From assembly GCF_046569695.1 (NCBI RefSeq), contig NZ_JBKHUI010000003.1, positions 295,851 to 359,850 of the forward strand: a DNA stretch of 64,000 nucleotides, written 5' to 3'. Position numbers and translations under genes: made by a program. Below are positions 27,825 through 36,849 of the stretch, one piece after another. The notes under the pieces were generated by a model. The model was not told where the DNA came from, searched no databases, and was given only the letters and a program-made list of their open reading frames with translations. Each line of letters starts with the position of its first letter. Within the stretch, counting starts at the first letter, position 1. The DNA comes from Kluyvera sp046569695. Its GTDB lineage: Bacteria; Pseudomonadota; Gammaproteobacteria; Enterobacterales; Enterobacteriaceae.

Positions 27825-27845
27825 CACAGCCCCGCAGGGGCTGTG
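27825..27845 (+). terminator. Hairpin at recG/glpX junction
   Basis: A perfect 9-bp stem CACAGCCCC/GGGGCTGTG with a 3-base loop lies just after the recG stop. There is no T-run, so it is a weak terminator or a 3'-end processing hairpin. It marks the novel junction between recG and glpX. Confidence 0.5.
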
Positions 27846-27885
27846 CTAAACTTCGCACAATTTCACTTCCCTGGACGAGTTTGTA

Positions 27886-28896
27886 ATGAGACGAGAACTG
27901 GCTATCGAATTTTCGCGCGTCACCGAAGCGGCGGCGCTGGCAGGCTACAAATGGCTGGGTCGCGGCGATAAGAACACCGCCGACGGCGCGGCGGTCAACG
28001 CCATGCGTATTATGCTCAACAAGGTCAACATTGACGGCACCATCGTCATTGGCGAAGGCGAAATCGATGAAGCGCCAATGCTCTATATCGGCGAGTCCGT
28101 CGGTACCGGGAATGGCGATGCGGTGGATATCGCCGTCGACCCGATCGAAGGCACCCGCATGACGGCGATGGGCCAGGCGAACGCGCTGGCAGTGCTGGCG
28201 GTGGGCGATAAAGGCTGCTTCCTCAACGCCCCTGACATGTATATGGAAAAGCTGATTGTCGGCCCTGGCGCAAAAGGCACTATCGACCTGAATAAACCGC
28301 TGGAAGAGAATCTGCGTAACATCGCTCGTGCGCTGGATAAGCCGCTGTCCGAATTAACCGTCACCATTCTTGCTAAGCCGCGTCACGACGAGGTTATCGT
28401 TGAGCTGCAAAAGCTTGGAGTACGCGTCTTTGCGATACCTGATGGCGACGTGGCGGCCTCTATCCTGACCTGTATGCCGGATAGCGAAGTCGATGTGATG
28501 TACGGCATCGGCGGCGCACCGGAAGGCGTGGTCTCTGCCGCCGTCATTCGCGCGCTGGATGGCGATATGCATGGCCGTCTGCTGGCCCGCCATCACGTCA
28601 AGGGCGACAGCGAAGAGAACCGCCGCATCGGTGAAAACGAGCTCGAGCGCTGCAAGGCGATGGGCATTGAAGCAGGCGTCGTCCTGACCCTCGACGACAT
28701 GGCGCGCAGCGACAACGTTATCTTCTCCGCCACCGGCATCACCAAAGGCGACCTGCTGGACGGCATTACCCGCAAGGGCAATATCGCCACCACCGAAACG
28801 CTGCTGATCCGCGGAAAATCACGCACCATTCGCCGTATTCAGTCTATTCACTACCTCGATCGCAAAGACACTGAAATTCAGCGTCACATTCTCTAA
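27886..28896 (+). CDS. glpX: Fructose-1,6-bisphosphatase class II
   Basis: This 336-residue Mn-dependent phosphatase hydrolyses fructose 1,6-bisphosphate, feeding gluconeogenesis during growth on glycerol. It has the Li-sensitive phosphatase-type metal sites GEGEIDEAPM and DPIEGTRMTAMGQANA. In E. coli it is the third gene of glpFKX. Here it lies about 7 kb upstream of glpF, 68 bp after recG, so GlpR-controlled read-through from glpFK is impossible. It must use its own promoter or recG read-through. It is followed by a strong terminator. Confidence 0.97.
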   Translation: MRRELAIEFSRVTEAAALAGYKWLGRGDKNTADGAAVNAMRIMLNKVNIDGTIVIGEGEIDEAPMLYIGESVGTGNGDAVDIAVDPIEGTRMTAMGQANALAVLAVGDKGCFLNAPDMYMEKLIVGPGAKGTIDLNKPLEENLRNIARALDKPLSELTVTILAKPRHDEVIVELQKLGVRVFAIPDGDVAASILTCMPDSEVDVMYGIGGAPEGVVSAAVIRALDGDMHGRLLARHHVKGDSEENRRIGENELERCKAMGIEAGVVLTLDDMARSDNVIFSATGITKGDLLDGITRKGNIATTETLLIRGKSRTIRRIQSIHYLDRKDTEIQRHIL

Positions 28897-28915
28897 ATCA
28901 TTTGATCAATAGAGC

Positions 28916-28939
28916 TTTCCAGCCCTTTCGGGCTGGAAA
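28916..28939 (+). terminator. glpX hairpin terminator
   Basis: A 10-bp stem TTTCCAGCCC/GGGCTGGAAA with loop TTTC lies 19 bases after the glpX stop. The following T content is modest, so termination may be partial. Confidence 0.7.
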
Positions 28940-28992
28940 TCTGCTCTCGTCGCGGTGATGATAAAGCTAACGATATTGAGGGGAGATAGGCC

Positions 28993-29739
28993 ATGGCTGA
29001 CTGGGTAACAGGCAAAGTTGTTAAGGTGCAGAACTGGACGAATGCACTGTTTAGCCTCACCGTCCACGCACCAGTTAAACCATTCACCGCCGGGCAATTT
29101 GCCAAGCTCGGTCTTGATATCGACGGCGAGCGCGTTCAGCGCGCCTACTCCTACGTTAACGCCCCACATAATCCCGATCTCGAGTTCTATCTGGTTACCG
29201 TACCGGACGGCAAACTGAGCCCACGCTTAGCGGCGCTGAAACCCGGCGATGAGGTGCTGGTCGTCAGCGAAGCGGCTGGCTTCTTTGTGCTCGACGAAAT
29301 TCCCGACTGCGAAACCCTGTGGATGCTAGCAACCGGCACCGCCATTGGCCCGTATCTGTCGATTCTGGAAGAAGGTAAAGATCTGGATAGGTTTAAAAAT
29401 CTGGTGCTGGTGCACGCCGCGCGCTACGCCGCCGATTTAAGCTATCTGCCGCAAATGCGAGCGCTGGAACAACGTTATGCCGGTAAGCTGCGTATTCAGA
29501 CCGTGGTCAGCCGGGAAATCGTGCCGGGGATGCTAACGGGCCGCGTACCGGCACTTATTGAAAGCGGTGCGCTGGAAGCGGCGGTTGGCCTGCCGATGAA
29601 CGCCGAAACCAGCCACGTGATGCTGTGCGGTAACCCGCAGATGGTGCGCGATACCCAGCAGTTGTTGAAAGAGACCCGACAGATGACCAAACACCTGCGT
29701 CGTCGGCCGGGCCACATGACCGCCGAACACTACTGGTGA
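28993..29739 (+). CDS. fpr: Ferredoxin/flavodoxin-NADP+ reductase
   Basis: This 248-residue FAD enzyme reduces flavodoxin and ferredoxin with NADPH and is part of the superoxide response in E. coli. It has the FAD motif RAYSYVNAP, the NADP-binding ATGTAIGPYLSILEEG, and the C-terminal CGNPQMVRDTQQLLK and AEHYW end that stacks on FAD. The 3' end overlaps the convergent yiiR by 10 bases. Confidence 0.97.
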   Translation: MADWVTGKVVKVQNWTNALFSLTVHAPVKPFTAGQFAKLGLDIDGERVQRAYSYVNAPHNPDLEFYLVTVPDGKLSPRLAALKPGDEVLVVSEAAGFFVLDEIPDCETLWMLATGTAIGPYLSILEEGKDLDRFKNLVLVHAARYAADLSYLPQMRALEQRYAGKLRIQTVVSREIVPGMLTGRVPALIESGALEAAVGLPMNAETSHVMLCGNPQMVRDTQQLLKETRQMTKHLRRRPGHMTAEHYW

Positions 29740-30161
29740 TCGGCGCGGTACTTCACGGCCTGGGTCTCTTTGCCGTATTTATTTTCGCCCTGGGTGCCAA
29801 CAAACGCGCCCAGGTCGATGAGCATCATCACAATGATCAGCGTCGGGATAAAGCGCCCTACGCCCCACTGCCACACGCCGGGCAACATTGACCAGTTACC
29901 CGCCAGCAGCATCCACGCCAGAATCATCAGCAGCGCCCAGATACCGGACTTACCCCGGTCATGTAAGCGTTTAATCGTCACCGCCGCCGTCGGCCACAGC
30001 AGACAGACCAGCATAAATGCCGCCGTTTGCAGGTCAACCAACCCGCCGCCCGCAAGGCTGAACAGCGCCACCATCGTCACCGCCCAGATGGCGATCCAGA
30101 TCCAGAAGTCACGGCGGCCAATACGGCCTTTACCGGAAAATAACCATTGCTGTAGAGTCAT
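29730..30161 (-). CDS. yiiR: DUF805 family inner-membrane protein YiiR
   Basis: This 143-residue DUF805 protein has start MTLQQWLFSGKGRIGRRDFW at 30161, matching E. coli YiiR. About four hydrophobic segments are seen, with the family motif KRLHDRGKSG between helices. No function is established. It is convergent with fpr and divergent from yiiQ, the same local order as in E. coli. Confidence 0.9.
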   Translation of the reverse strand: MTLQQWLFSGKGRIGRRDFWIWIAIWAVTMVALFSLAGGGLVDLQTAAFMLVCLLWPTAAVTIKRLHDRGKSGIWALLMILAWMLLAGNWSMLPGVWQWGVGRFIPTLIIVMMLIDLGAFVGTQGENKYGKETQAVKYRADHQ

Positions 30162-30272
30162 GTACCCTTTCCTTTGTCGTTGTGCCGCGTAGTTTACCCT
30201 GAAGCGACCACATTTTGACAAGCGAGGCGGTTCCCGTTTTAATCGTCATCTGAAAAGAGGAGGACGATAAGC

Positions 30273-30869
30273 ATGAGAAAATGGATAACGCTGTGTCTGG
30301 TAGGGCTTGTGGCCCTGGGCGCGGGTCAGTCCGTGCTGTCGGCGCAATCGCCTGCGGCCGTTGCGCCGTATCTGCTGTCTGGCGCGCCGGTCTTTGACCT
30401 CTCCATCAGCCAGTTCCGGGAAAAATTCAATACTGATAACCCGACGCTGCCGCTCGATGAGTTCCGCGCCATCGCGTCCAGCCGCGACCAGCTCAATATT
30501 ACCCGAGCCGCCAGCAAGATTAACGAGAACCTCTACGCCTCGACGGCGCTGGAGCGCGGTACGCTGAAAATTAAATCTATCCAGATAACCTGGCTGCCGA
30601 TTCAGGGGCCAGAACAGAAGGCTGCGAAAAATAAAGCTCAGGAATATATGAGCGCCCTGATGCGCGCCGTAATCCCAACGCTCACCAAACCGCAAAGCCT
30701 GCAAAAGCTGCAAAAACTGCTGGCACTGGGTAAAGGCAAACACTACTTCGCCAGCACCGAAGGCGCCGTGCGCTATGTTGTCGCAGATAACGGTGAAAAA
30801 GGGCTGACCTTCGCCGTTGAACCGATTAAGCTGGCGTTATCTGAGAATCTTGAAGGGGAGAATAAATGA
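30273..30869 (+). CDS. yiiQ: Periplasmic DUF1454 protein YiiQ
   Basis: This 198-residue protein has a signal peptide (MRKWITLCLVGLVALGAGQSVLSAQ) and is therefore exported. The remainder matches the DUF1454 family of enterobacteria; function unknown. A GAGGAGG ribosome site lies close upstream. It is 108 bp before tpiA, as in E. coli. Confidence 0.92.
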   Translation: MRKWITLCLVGLVALGAGQSVLSAQSPAAVAPYLLSGAPVFDLSISQFREKFNTDNPTLPLDEFRAIASSRDQLNITRAASKINENLYASTALERGTLKIKSIQITWLPIQGPEQKAAKNKAQEYMSALMRAVIPTLTKPQSLQKLQKLLALGKGKHYFASTEGAVRYVVADNGEKGLTFAVEPIKLALSENLEGENK

Positions 30870-30977
30870 TAAAAAGCAAAGCCTTCATGACATTCAATCT
30901 CTATACTGTTTCACAGACCATGCTGCCCTGACGGGCGGCCATATTCCTTAATTCGCTGATAAGCGTGGAGAATCGAA

Positions 30978-31745
30978 ATGCGACATCCTTTAGTGATGGG
31001 TAACTGGAAACTGAACGGCAGCCGCCACATGGTAAACGAGCTGATTGCTAATCTGCGTACCGAACTGGCTGGCGTTGCTGGTTGTGGCGTTGCTATCGCG
31101 CCACCAGAAATGTACATCGATCTGGCTAAACACGCCGCTGCGGGCAGCCACATCCACCTGGGCGCACAGAACGTAGACCTGAACCTGTCCGGCGCATTCA
31201 CCGGCGAAACTTCCGCTGAAATGCTGAAAGATGTTGGCGCAACCTACATCATCATCGGCCACTCCGAGCGTCGCACCTACCACAAAGAATCTGACGAGCT
31301 GATCGCTAAGAAATTCGCGATTCTGAAAGAACAGGGGCTGATCCCTGTACTGTGCATCGGTGAAACCGAAGCAGAAAACGAAGCGGGCAAAACTGAAGAA
31401 GTTTGCGCACGTCAGATCGACGCGGTTCTGAAAACTCAGGGCGCAGCAGCATTCGAAGGCGCGGTTATCGCATACGAACCAGTATGGGCGATCGGTACCG
31501 GCAAATCTGCAACCCCAGCGCAGGCTCAGGCTGTTCACAAGTTCATCCGTGACCACATTGCTAAAGCTGACGCGAAAATCGCTGAACAGGTTATCATCCA
31601 GTACGGCGGTTCCGTAAACGCAGGCAACGCTGCTGAGCTGTTCACCCAGCCAGACATCGACGGCGCGCTGGTTGGCGGTGCATCCCTGAAAGCTGACGCT
31701 TTCGCGGTGATCGTTAAAGCTGCAGAAGCGGCGAAAAAAGCGTAA
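30978..31745 (+). CDS. tpiA: Triosephosphate isomerase
   Basis: This 255-residue TIM-barrel enzyme interconverts dihydroxyacetone phosphate and glyceraldehyde 3-phosphate. The catalytic residues are visible: Lys in MGNWKLNG, His in IIIGHSERR, and Glu in VIAYEPVWAIGTG. It keeps its E. coli neighbour yiiQ upstream. REP sequences and a terminator follow. Confidence 0.99.
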   Translation: MRHPLVMGNWKLNGSRHMVNELIANLRTELAGVAGCGVAIAPPEMYIDLAKHAAAGSHIHLGAQNVDLNLSGAFTGETSAEMLKDVGATYIIIGHSERRTYHKESDELIAKKFAILKEQGLIPVLCIGETEAENEAGKTEEVCARQIDAVLKTQGAAAFEGAVIAYEPVWAIGTGKSATPAQAQAVHKFIRDHIAKADAKIAEQVIIQYGGSVNAGNAAELFTQPDIDGALVGGASLKADAFAVIVKAAEAAKKA

Positions 31746-31762
31746 GACATCACGCGGTCTTC

Positions 31763-31886
31763 GTGCCGGATGGCGGCGTAAAAGCCTTATCCGGCCTACG
31801 AATTACGCACACGATGCCTGGTTAAACCGGCCCTACGGCCGGTTTTATTATTTTGTAGGCCGGATAAGCGCAGCGCCATCCAGCAC
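31763..31886. repeat. REP pair (BIME) with tpiA terminator between
   Basis: Two REP units in opposite orientation, TGCCGGATGGCGGCGTAAAA at about 31764 and GTAGGCCGGATAAGCGCAGC at about 31855, flank a hairpin (AACCGGCC/GGCCGGTT at 31825-31844, then TTTTATTATTTT). They lie between the convergent tpiA and the SLC13 permease gene. REP pairs stabilise upstream mRNA and can bind gyrase or IHF. Confidence 0.85.
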
Positions 31887-31890
31887 GTTA

Positions 31891-33195
31891 TTATAATTTC
31901 CCCAACACCTGATACCACGCGTAATCCAGCGGCAACAGCAGCAGATAGCTCACCGCCGCCAGCGCCAGACACAGCAGCATCCCCGCCCGTGCAGGCACCT
32001 TCCCTAACGCCATCGCCACCACGATAGGCGACGCTTGATATGGCAGCAGCGGCGTGGAATAACCCAGCACCTGAATCATAATCACGCTCAGCAGCGGGAA
32101 GCCGGTGGCATCGGAGAAGCTCTGAGCAAAAGTGGTATAAAGCGCAGGTACGCCGTTGGCGGTCATAATGAAGTTCAGCGCGCTGGTAATGCCGGTTAAC
32201 GCGAAGAAGCTGGTAAACGGCGCGTCTTCGCTGAGTGGCATGATATGCAGCAGCGCATTACCCACGACAGCACCAATCCCGGTTTGGGTCACAGTGATCG
32301 CCAGCCCCAGAATCCCTGCCACGTAAACGCAGGCGCGAATGTTCACCCCGCTGGCAAATTCATCACCGTTGATAAACCCCACGCGCGGCAGCAACGTAAT
32401 GACCGCGGCCACCAGCCCGGTCCAGGCTGGCCCTATGCCGTGCCAGCTCTCGCTCACCCATAGCGTTAAGACCACCGCTAATAACCACGCCAGGCGCTTC
32501 TCATCCCCGCTCATTGGCGGCAGCGGTTCCAGGTCGCGCGGCGGGTGTGGTTTTCCGGGAAACAGCCAGCAGATAAGTCCCACCAGTGCAGCACCCTTGA
32601 GCCAGCCCAGCACCGGCGTATGCAGCAGCAGATACGGCACGTAGTTGAGATGAATACCATAGGCCCCTTCCGCCGCCCCGCTCATCACCAGATTAGGCAC
32701 GTTCGCCGGCAGAATCGTCGCGGAAAGCTGAAAGGTACCGAAGCCAACGGCCAGCGCCAGCCCATACCAGGCGCGAGTGCCGTCTTCGATACCCGCACGC
32801 TTGGCCATCGCCGCCACAATCGGCATCAGCAGCGCAATACGCCCCATATTCGACGGCATCACAAACGCCAGCGCGTAGCTGAGCAGCACCACGCTGCCGA
32901 CCATCAGCAGCCAGGAGTCGGTGAGCCTTGAGGAGAGCGCCCGCGCAGCGCGATCCGCCAGCCCGGTTTTACGAATGGCAATGCCGAGCACAAAACCACT
33001 GAACACCAGCCAGAAGGCCGACGAGGCAAAGCCACCGAAGATAACGTCCGGCGGCGCGATTTTCGCCGTCATCGCCGCCGCGAAGAACAGCAGCGCAGTA
33101 ATAAACTCCGGCAGCAGCGAGGTGGCCCACAGCAGGATAGTCACGCCAACGATGATAGAGGGAAGGAACAGAGGGTGGGACAACCAGAGCGACAT
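31891..33195 (-). CDS. SLC13/DASS family permease
   Basis: This 434-residue inner-membrane protein with about eleven to twelve hydrophobic helices is of the divalent anion:sodium symporter type. The two Ser-Asn-Thr-like loops of the fold appear as FVMPSNMGRIALLMP and NFIMTANGVPALYTTF. Probable substrates are di- or tricarboxylates or sulfate, but none can be read directly. E. coli K-12 has no such gene between tpiA and cdh; here it stands alone, followed by REP elements and preceded by the cdh stop. Confidence 0.85.
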   Translation of the reverse strand: MSLWLSHPLFLPSIIVGVTILLWATSLLPEFITALLFFAAAMTAKIAPPDVIFGGFASSAFWLVFSGFVLGIAIRKTGLADRAARALSSRLTDSWLLMVGSVVLLSYALAFVMPSNMGRIALLMPIVAAMAKRAGIEDGTRAWYGLALAVGFGTFQLSATILPANVPNLVMSGAAEGAYGIHLNYVPYLLLHTPVLGWLKGAALVGLICWLFPGKPHPPRDLEPLPPMSGDEKRLAWLLAVVLTLWVSESWHGIGPAWTGLVAAVITLLPRVGFINGDEFASGVNIRACVYVAGILGLAITVTQTGIGAVVGNALLHIMPLSEDAPFTSFFALTGITSALNFIMTANGVPALYTTFAQSFSDATGFPLLSVIMIQVLGYSTPLLPYQASPIVVAMALGKVPARAGMLLCLALAAVSYLLLLPLDYAWYQVLGKL

Positions 33196-33268
33196 ACCTG
33201 TCTCCTGTCGTTTTTTTCAGCAAGCATACGACGACAGGGTAGACAGGTAAACGCCAGATTAGGTGGGG

Positions 33269-34024
33269 TTATTGCAGGATTGCGCAGCGATGATCCTGGA
33301 TTTCCTCGGCAGACGCGCGGTTCAGGGTCAGCAGATTACGCTCGGTCGCCAACAGCAACAGCGAGTCATCGCTTTGCTTCACCAGCGCCAGCGCGAAACG
33401 CCCTATATGGTCGCGCGCTTCCGGCACTTCTTCCGCCAGCATCAGGAACGGGCTGCGCTGCGCCAGCTCGTTTTCAGTGACGCGACGCGCCAGATATTCA
33501 TGCCCCATCAACCCGCCCGGCAGCGGTAGCCAACGGCTGCTAATGGCAGCAATGTCGCCGTCCAGTTGTTCGCGAACGTCTTTGCGAAGGCAGGAGATAT
33601 GGATGTGGAAATGGTTTTGCGTCCGCCCGGTACGGGAGTTGATGGTTAGCGAAATCGCGCTATCCGGCACTTCCGAGCCCCGTTTATCACTCATGATCAT
33701 CCGACGCTGCCACGCCTGCCAGAAGAAGTTTGGCGTTTGCGGGTTCAGCAGCAGTGGGCTTTCGGTGCCATTAATACGGTAGGTTGGCATCAGCAGATAC
33801 TGCAGCGGGCCGTTACGGTCTTTAAACAGTACATATCCGCCCTTCGGGTTCACGTCAGCGCAGGGGGCCGGGGTGCGATGATTCAGCTGATTGGGAACGC
33901 ATTCCTGCAGCACAATGTGGCGCAGTGCGTCCGGGTTGCCGGAATGCAGCCAGTACCAGCCGCCTGCAGCGGCGGCGATCACCAAAACCAACAAAGCTGC
34001 CAGCAGGTATTTTAAGCGCGTCAT
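33269..34024 (-). CDS. cdh: CDP-diacylglycerol pyrophosphatase
   Basis: This 251-residue, membrane-anchored HIT-like hydrolase splits CDP-diacylglycerol to phosphatidate and CMP. Start 34024 (MTRLKYLLAALLVLVIAAAA) gives one N-terminal transmembrane helix, as in E. coli. The catalytic histidine cluster is NHFHIHISC. It is in the order cdh-sbp on the minus strand, as in E. coli. Confidence 0.94.
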   Translation of the reverse strand: MTRLKYLLAALLVLVIAAAAGGWYWLHSGNPDALRHIVLQECVPNQLNHRTPAPCADVNPKGGYVLFKDRNGPLQYLLMPTYRINGTESPLLLNPQTPNFFWQAWQRRMIMSDKRGSEVPDSAISLTINSRTGRTQNHFHIHISCLRKDVREQLDGDIAAISSRWLPLPGGLMGHEYLARRVTENELAQRSPFLMLAEEVPEARDHIGRFALALVKQSDDSLLLLATERNLLTLNRASAEEIQDHRCAILQ

Positions 34025-34117
34025 ATTGTCTCCCCAAATCAAATCAAGGGGGAAGAGTAACGTAGTTTGATGACCAAAAGAAAACGCCCGGTAAAATCAC
34101 CGGGCGTTAGAGGGAGA

Positions 34118-35107
34118 TTAACGCTTACTAATCTGGTCGAAGGTTCCACCGTTAGAGAAGTGGTCTTTCTGCGCTTTAGTCCAGCCGCCGAACTCATCAT
34201 CAATGGTGAAGAGCTTCAGTTTCGGGAACTCGCTTTCATACTTTTTCGCCACAGCCGGGTCACGTGGGCGATAGTAGTTCTTCGCCGCAATCTCCTGGCC
34301 TTCCGGCGAGTAGAGGTATTTCAGGTACGCTTCCGCTACCGCAGTGGTGCCTTTTTTCTCAGCCACTTTGTCGACCACAGAAACGGTCGGCTCGGCGAGG
34401 ATCGATTCGCTTGGGGTAACGATTTCAAACTTGTCTTTACCCAACTCGTTCGTCGCCAGCAGCGCTTCGTTTTCCCAGGCAATCAGCACGTCGCCTATGC
34501 CGCGTTCTACGAAGGTGTTAGTCGAACCACGAGCGCCGGAGTCCAGCACTTCCACGTTCTTATACAGCGCCTTCACGAAGTCCTGCGCTTTGGCCTGATC
34601 GTTGTTGTTGTGGTGCAGGGCGTAGCCCCAGGCTGCCAGGTAGTTCCAGCGAGCGCCGCCGGAGCTTTTCGGGTTAGGAGTAATCACGGAAACGCCCGGT
34701 TTAATCAGGTCGTTCCAGTCGTGAATCTGTTTCGGGTTGCCTTTACGCACCAGGAACACGATGGTGGAGGTGTACGGCGCAGAGTTATCCGGCAGGCGTT
34801 TGATCCAGTTTTTGTCGATGCGGCCGCGCTCAGCAATGGCATCAACATCATAGGCCAGCGCCAGCGTGACTACGTCGGCATCAATACCGTTGATCACGGA
34901 AGTGGCCTGCTTACCAGAGCCGCCGTGCGACTGGCGGATCACTACGTTATCACCGGTCTCTTTTTTCCAGTGCGCGCTGAACGCCTTGTTGTATTGTTCG
35001 TACAATTCACGCGTCGGATCGTACGACACGTTGAGTAATTGGATGTCCTTAGCCAGTACGCTGGTAGTAGCCAGCAAAAGAGTTAACCCTACGCCCCACT
35101 TATTCAT
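34118..35107 (-). CDS. sbp: Periplasmic sulfate-binding protein
   Basis: This 329-residue solute-binding protein for the CysTWA sulfate/thiosulfate ABC importer has a cleavable signal peptide (MNKWGVGLTLLLATTSVLA). Sulfate-contact segments SHGGSGKQ and KSSGGARWNYLAAWG are intact. Length equals E. coli Sbp. In E. coli the next gene upstream is pfkA; here it is zapB, the closing junction of the permuted block. Confidence 0.98.
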   Translation of the reverse strand: MNKWGVGLTLLLATTSVLAKDIQLLNVSYDPTRELYEQYNKAFSAHWKKETGDNVVIRQSHGGSGKQATSVINGIDADVVTLALAYDVDAIAERGRIDKNWIKRLPDNSAPYTSTIVFLVRKGNPKQIHDWNDLIKPGVSVITPNPKSSGGARWNYLAAWGYALHHNNNDQAKAQDFVKALYKNVEVLDSGARGSTNTFVERGIGDVLIAWENEALLATNELGKDKFEIVTPSESILAEPTVSVVDKVAEKKGTTAVAEAYLKYLYSPEGQEIAAKNYYRPRDPAVAKKYESEFPKLKLFTIDDEFGGWTKAQKDHFSNGGTFDQISKR

Positions 35108-35312
35108 CGCCCGCTCTCTTATCTGTTGTGTTGTAATGAGGCTAGCCTGCCAGAAATCTAACCGATGATTAAAGAATAAAAAAAGATTGATTATGCAGTT
35201 TTGAAATATAAGCGGACACGCGAAATGCGCGTTTGCTCGAAATCACTCAGCGGGGGAGATAGAGGGGGAGGAACATCCCCAGGCCGTTAAAACTGCCCGG
35301 GGAGGAATGGAA

Positions 35313-35558
35313 TCAGACTTCTTCCATGCGGCCGAGCAGCGCCTGCAGACGATCCTGCCAGCCGCTCTGCTGTTCTTTCAGCTGGTTGTTTTCACGCTCC
35401 AGCTCTTCACGGCTCTGGTGTGCAGACTGTACGTCCTGCGCCAGGGTGTTGTTCTTTTCTTTCAGCTCTTCGATTTCCATCTGCAACAGCGTGATGGTAT
35501 CAATCGCCTGCTGAACTTTCGCTTCCAGTTTCTCAAACACTTCTAATGACATCGTCAT
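35313..35558 (-). CDS. zapB: Cell division protein ZapB
   Basis: This 81-residue, almost wholly coiled-coil protein (MTMSLEVFEKLEAKVQQAID) stabilises the Z-ring with ZapA and links it to MatP. Length and sequence match E. coli. It is divergent from glpF, as in E. coli. Confidence 0.97.
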   Translation of the reverse strand: MTMSLEVFEKLEAKVQQAIDTITLLQMEIEELKEKNNTLAQDVQSAHQSREELERENNQLKEQQSGWQDRLQALLGRMEEV

Positions 35559-35979
35559 AACCTCTCCTGATCTTGCAAGGCGTTGATATCGTCCCGGAAC
35601 CCCGGCGACGCCTTAACGTAAATAAGCGCACGGCTTGCAGTCGATTGTATGGAGCGCCGTCGCGACTGTCCAGCGCCAGAGCCTGTAGATTGCGGTTGTC
35701 CGCAATTTTCGGTCTGGTCCTGGAGCGTTAGTGTCCTTTTCCATTAAATTGTTAAATGTTTAGCTAAGAGAATGTTTTCCTCCTCACATTTTTCGTTCCG
35801 ATAATGTTCACTTATTGGCGCGAAAACGCTCATTTCATGACACGGCACACACATTTTGATTTCGATATTTCTCGTTTACACTCGTTAACGATAAATTAAC
35901 ACTATGCCTACAAGGCAACATGAGTGTTACGAACGCTTATGAACACAATAATCATCAATTAGTCTTTAGGATTCCGATT
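35559..35979 (+). promoter_or_regulatory. zapB-glpF divergent regulatory region
   Basis: This 421-bp region contains no gene. Near glpF several TCGnnnnCGA-like half-sites occur (TTCGTTCCGATAA at about 35806, TTTCGATATTTCTCG at about 35857, ACTCGTTAACGATAA at about 35880). They resemble GlpR operator halves. An in-frame ATG at 35920 precedes the chosen glpF start but is not supported by alignment. GlpR and CRP control is established for E. coli glpFK; the sites here are by eye only. Confidence 0.4.
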
Positions 35980-36828
35980 ATGAGCCAGACATCAACCTTA
36001 AAAGGCCAGTGCATTGCCGAGTTTCTTGGTACCGGGTTGTTGATTTTCTTCGGCGTAGGGTGTGTTGCCGCGCTGAAAGTCGCGGGTGCGAGCTTCGGTC
36101 AGTGGGAAATCAGTATCATCTGGGGTCTGGGCGTGGCGATGGCCATTTACCTGACCGCGGGGGTTTCCGGTGCGCATCTTAACCCGGCCGTGACCATTGC
36201 ACTTTGGCTGTTCGCCTGCTTCGACGGGCGTAAAGTCGTTCCGTTCATCGTGGCTCAGTTTGCCGGCGCGTTCTGCGCTGCCGCGCTGGTCTACGGGCTT
36301 TATTACAACCTTTTCCTCGACTTCGAACATACGCACAATATGGTGCGCGGTAGCGTCGAAAGTCTTGAACTGGCCGGTATTTTCTCGACTTACCCGAACC
36401 CACATATCAATTTTGTGCAGGCTTTCGCGGTAGAAATGGTGATTACCGCTATCCTGATGGGCGTAATCCTGGCACTCACCGACGACGGTAACGGTATTCC
36501 ACGTGGGCCGCTGGCCCCGCTGCTGATTGGCCTGCTGATTGCGGTTATCGGCGCGTCCATGGGTCCACTGACCGGGTTTGCGATGAACCCAGCGCGTGAC
36601 CTTGGACCGAAAACGTTCGCCTGGCTGGCAGGCTGGGGTGACGTCGCCTTCACCGGCGCCAAAGATATTCCTTACTTCCTGGTGCCGCTGTGTGCGCCAA
36701 TAGTAGGTGCTGCGCTGGGTGCGTTCAGCTATCGCAAGCTGATTGGCCGTCACCTGCCATGCGACACCTGCGAGGTTGAAGAGCCGAAAGCGGCCTCCAG
36801 CCAGAACCAACAAAATGCTTCGCTGTAA
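35980..36828 (+). CDS. glpF: Glycerol facilitator aquaglyceroporin
   Basis: This 282-residue MIP-family channel has six membrane helices and two NPA half-helices: GAHLNPAVTIA and GFAMNPARDLG, with the Asp after NPAR typical of glycerol facilitators. Start 35980 (MSQTSTLKGQCIAEFLGTG) matches E. coli. It is followed 21 bp on by glpK. glpX, which follows glpK in E. coli, is missing from this operon. Confidence 0.98.
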   Translation: MSQTSTLKGQCIAEFLGTGLLIFFGVGCVAALKVAGASFGQWEISIIWGLGVAMAIYLTAGVSGAHLNPAVTIALWLFACFDGRKVVPFIVAQFAGAFCAAALVYGLYYNLFLDFEHTHNMVRGSVESLELAGIFSTYPNPHINFVQAFAVEMVITAILMGVILALTDDGNGIPRGPLAPLLIGLLIAVIGASMGPLTGFAMNPARDLGPKTFAWLAGWGDVAFTGAKDIPYFLVPLCAPIVGAALGAFSYRKLIGRHLPCDTCEVEEPKAASSQNQQNASL

Positions 36829-36849
36829 ACTGACTACGGAACGCTCATT

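Noticed and set aside
34067..35038. 323-codon open frame antisense to sbp
   Set aside because: Shadow of sbp; no plausible start context and no domain.
34118..35312. Obvious long repeats at the three junctions of the permuted glp block that would explain the rearrangement
   Set aside because: By eye no shared long repeat joins the recG/glpX, sbp/zapB and glpK/gltS junctions; only REP-type sequence at the last, so the mechanism is left open.
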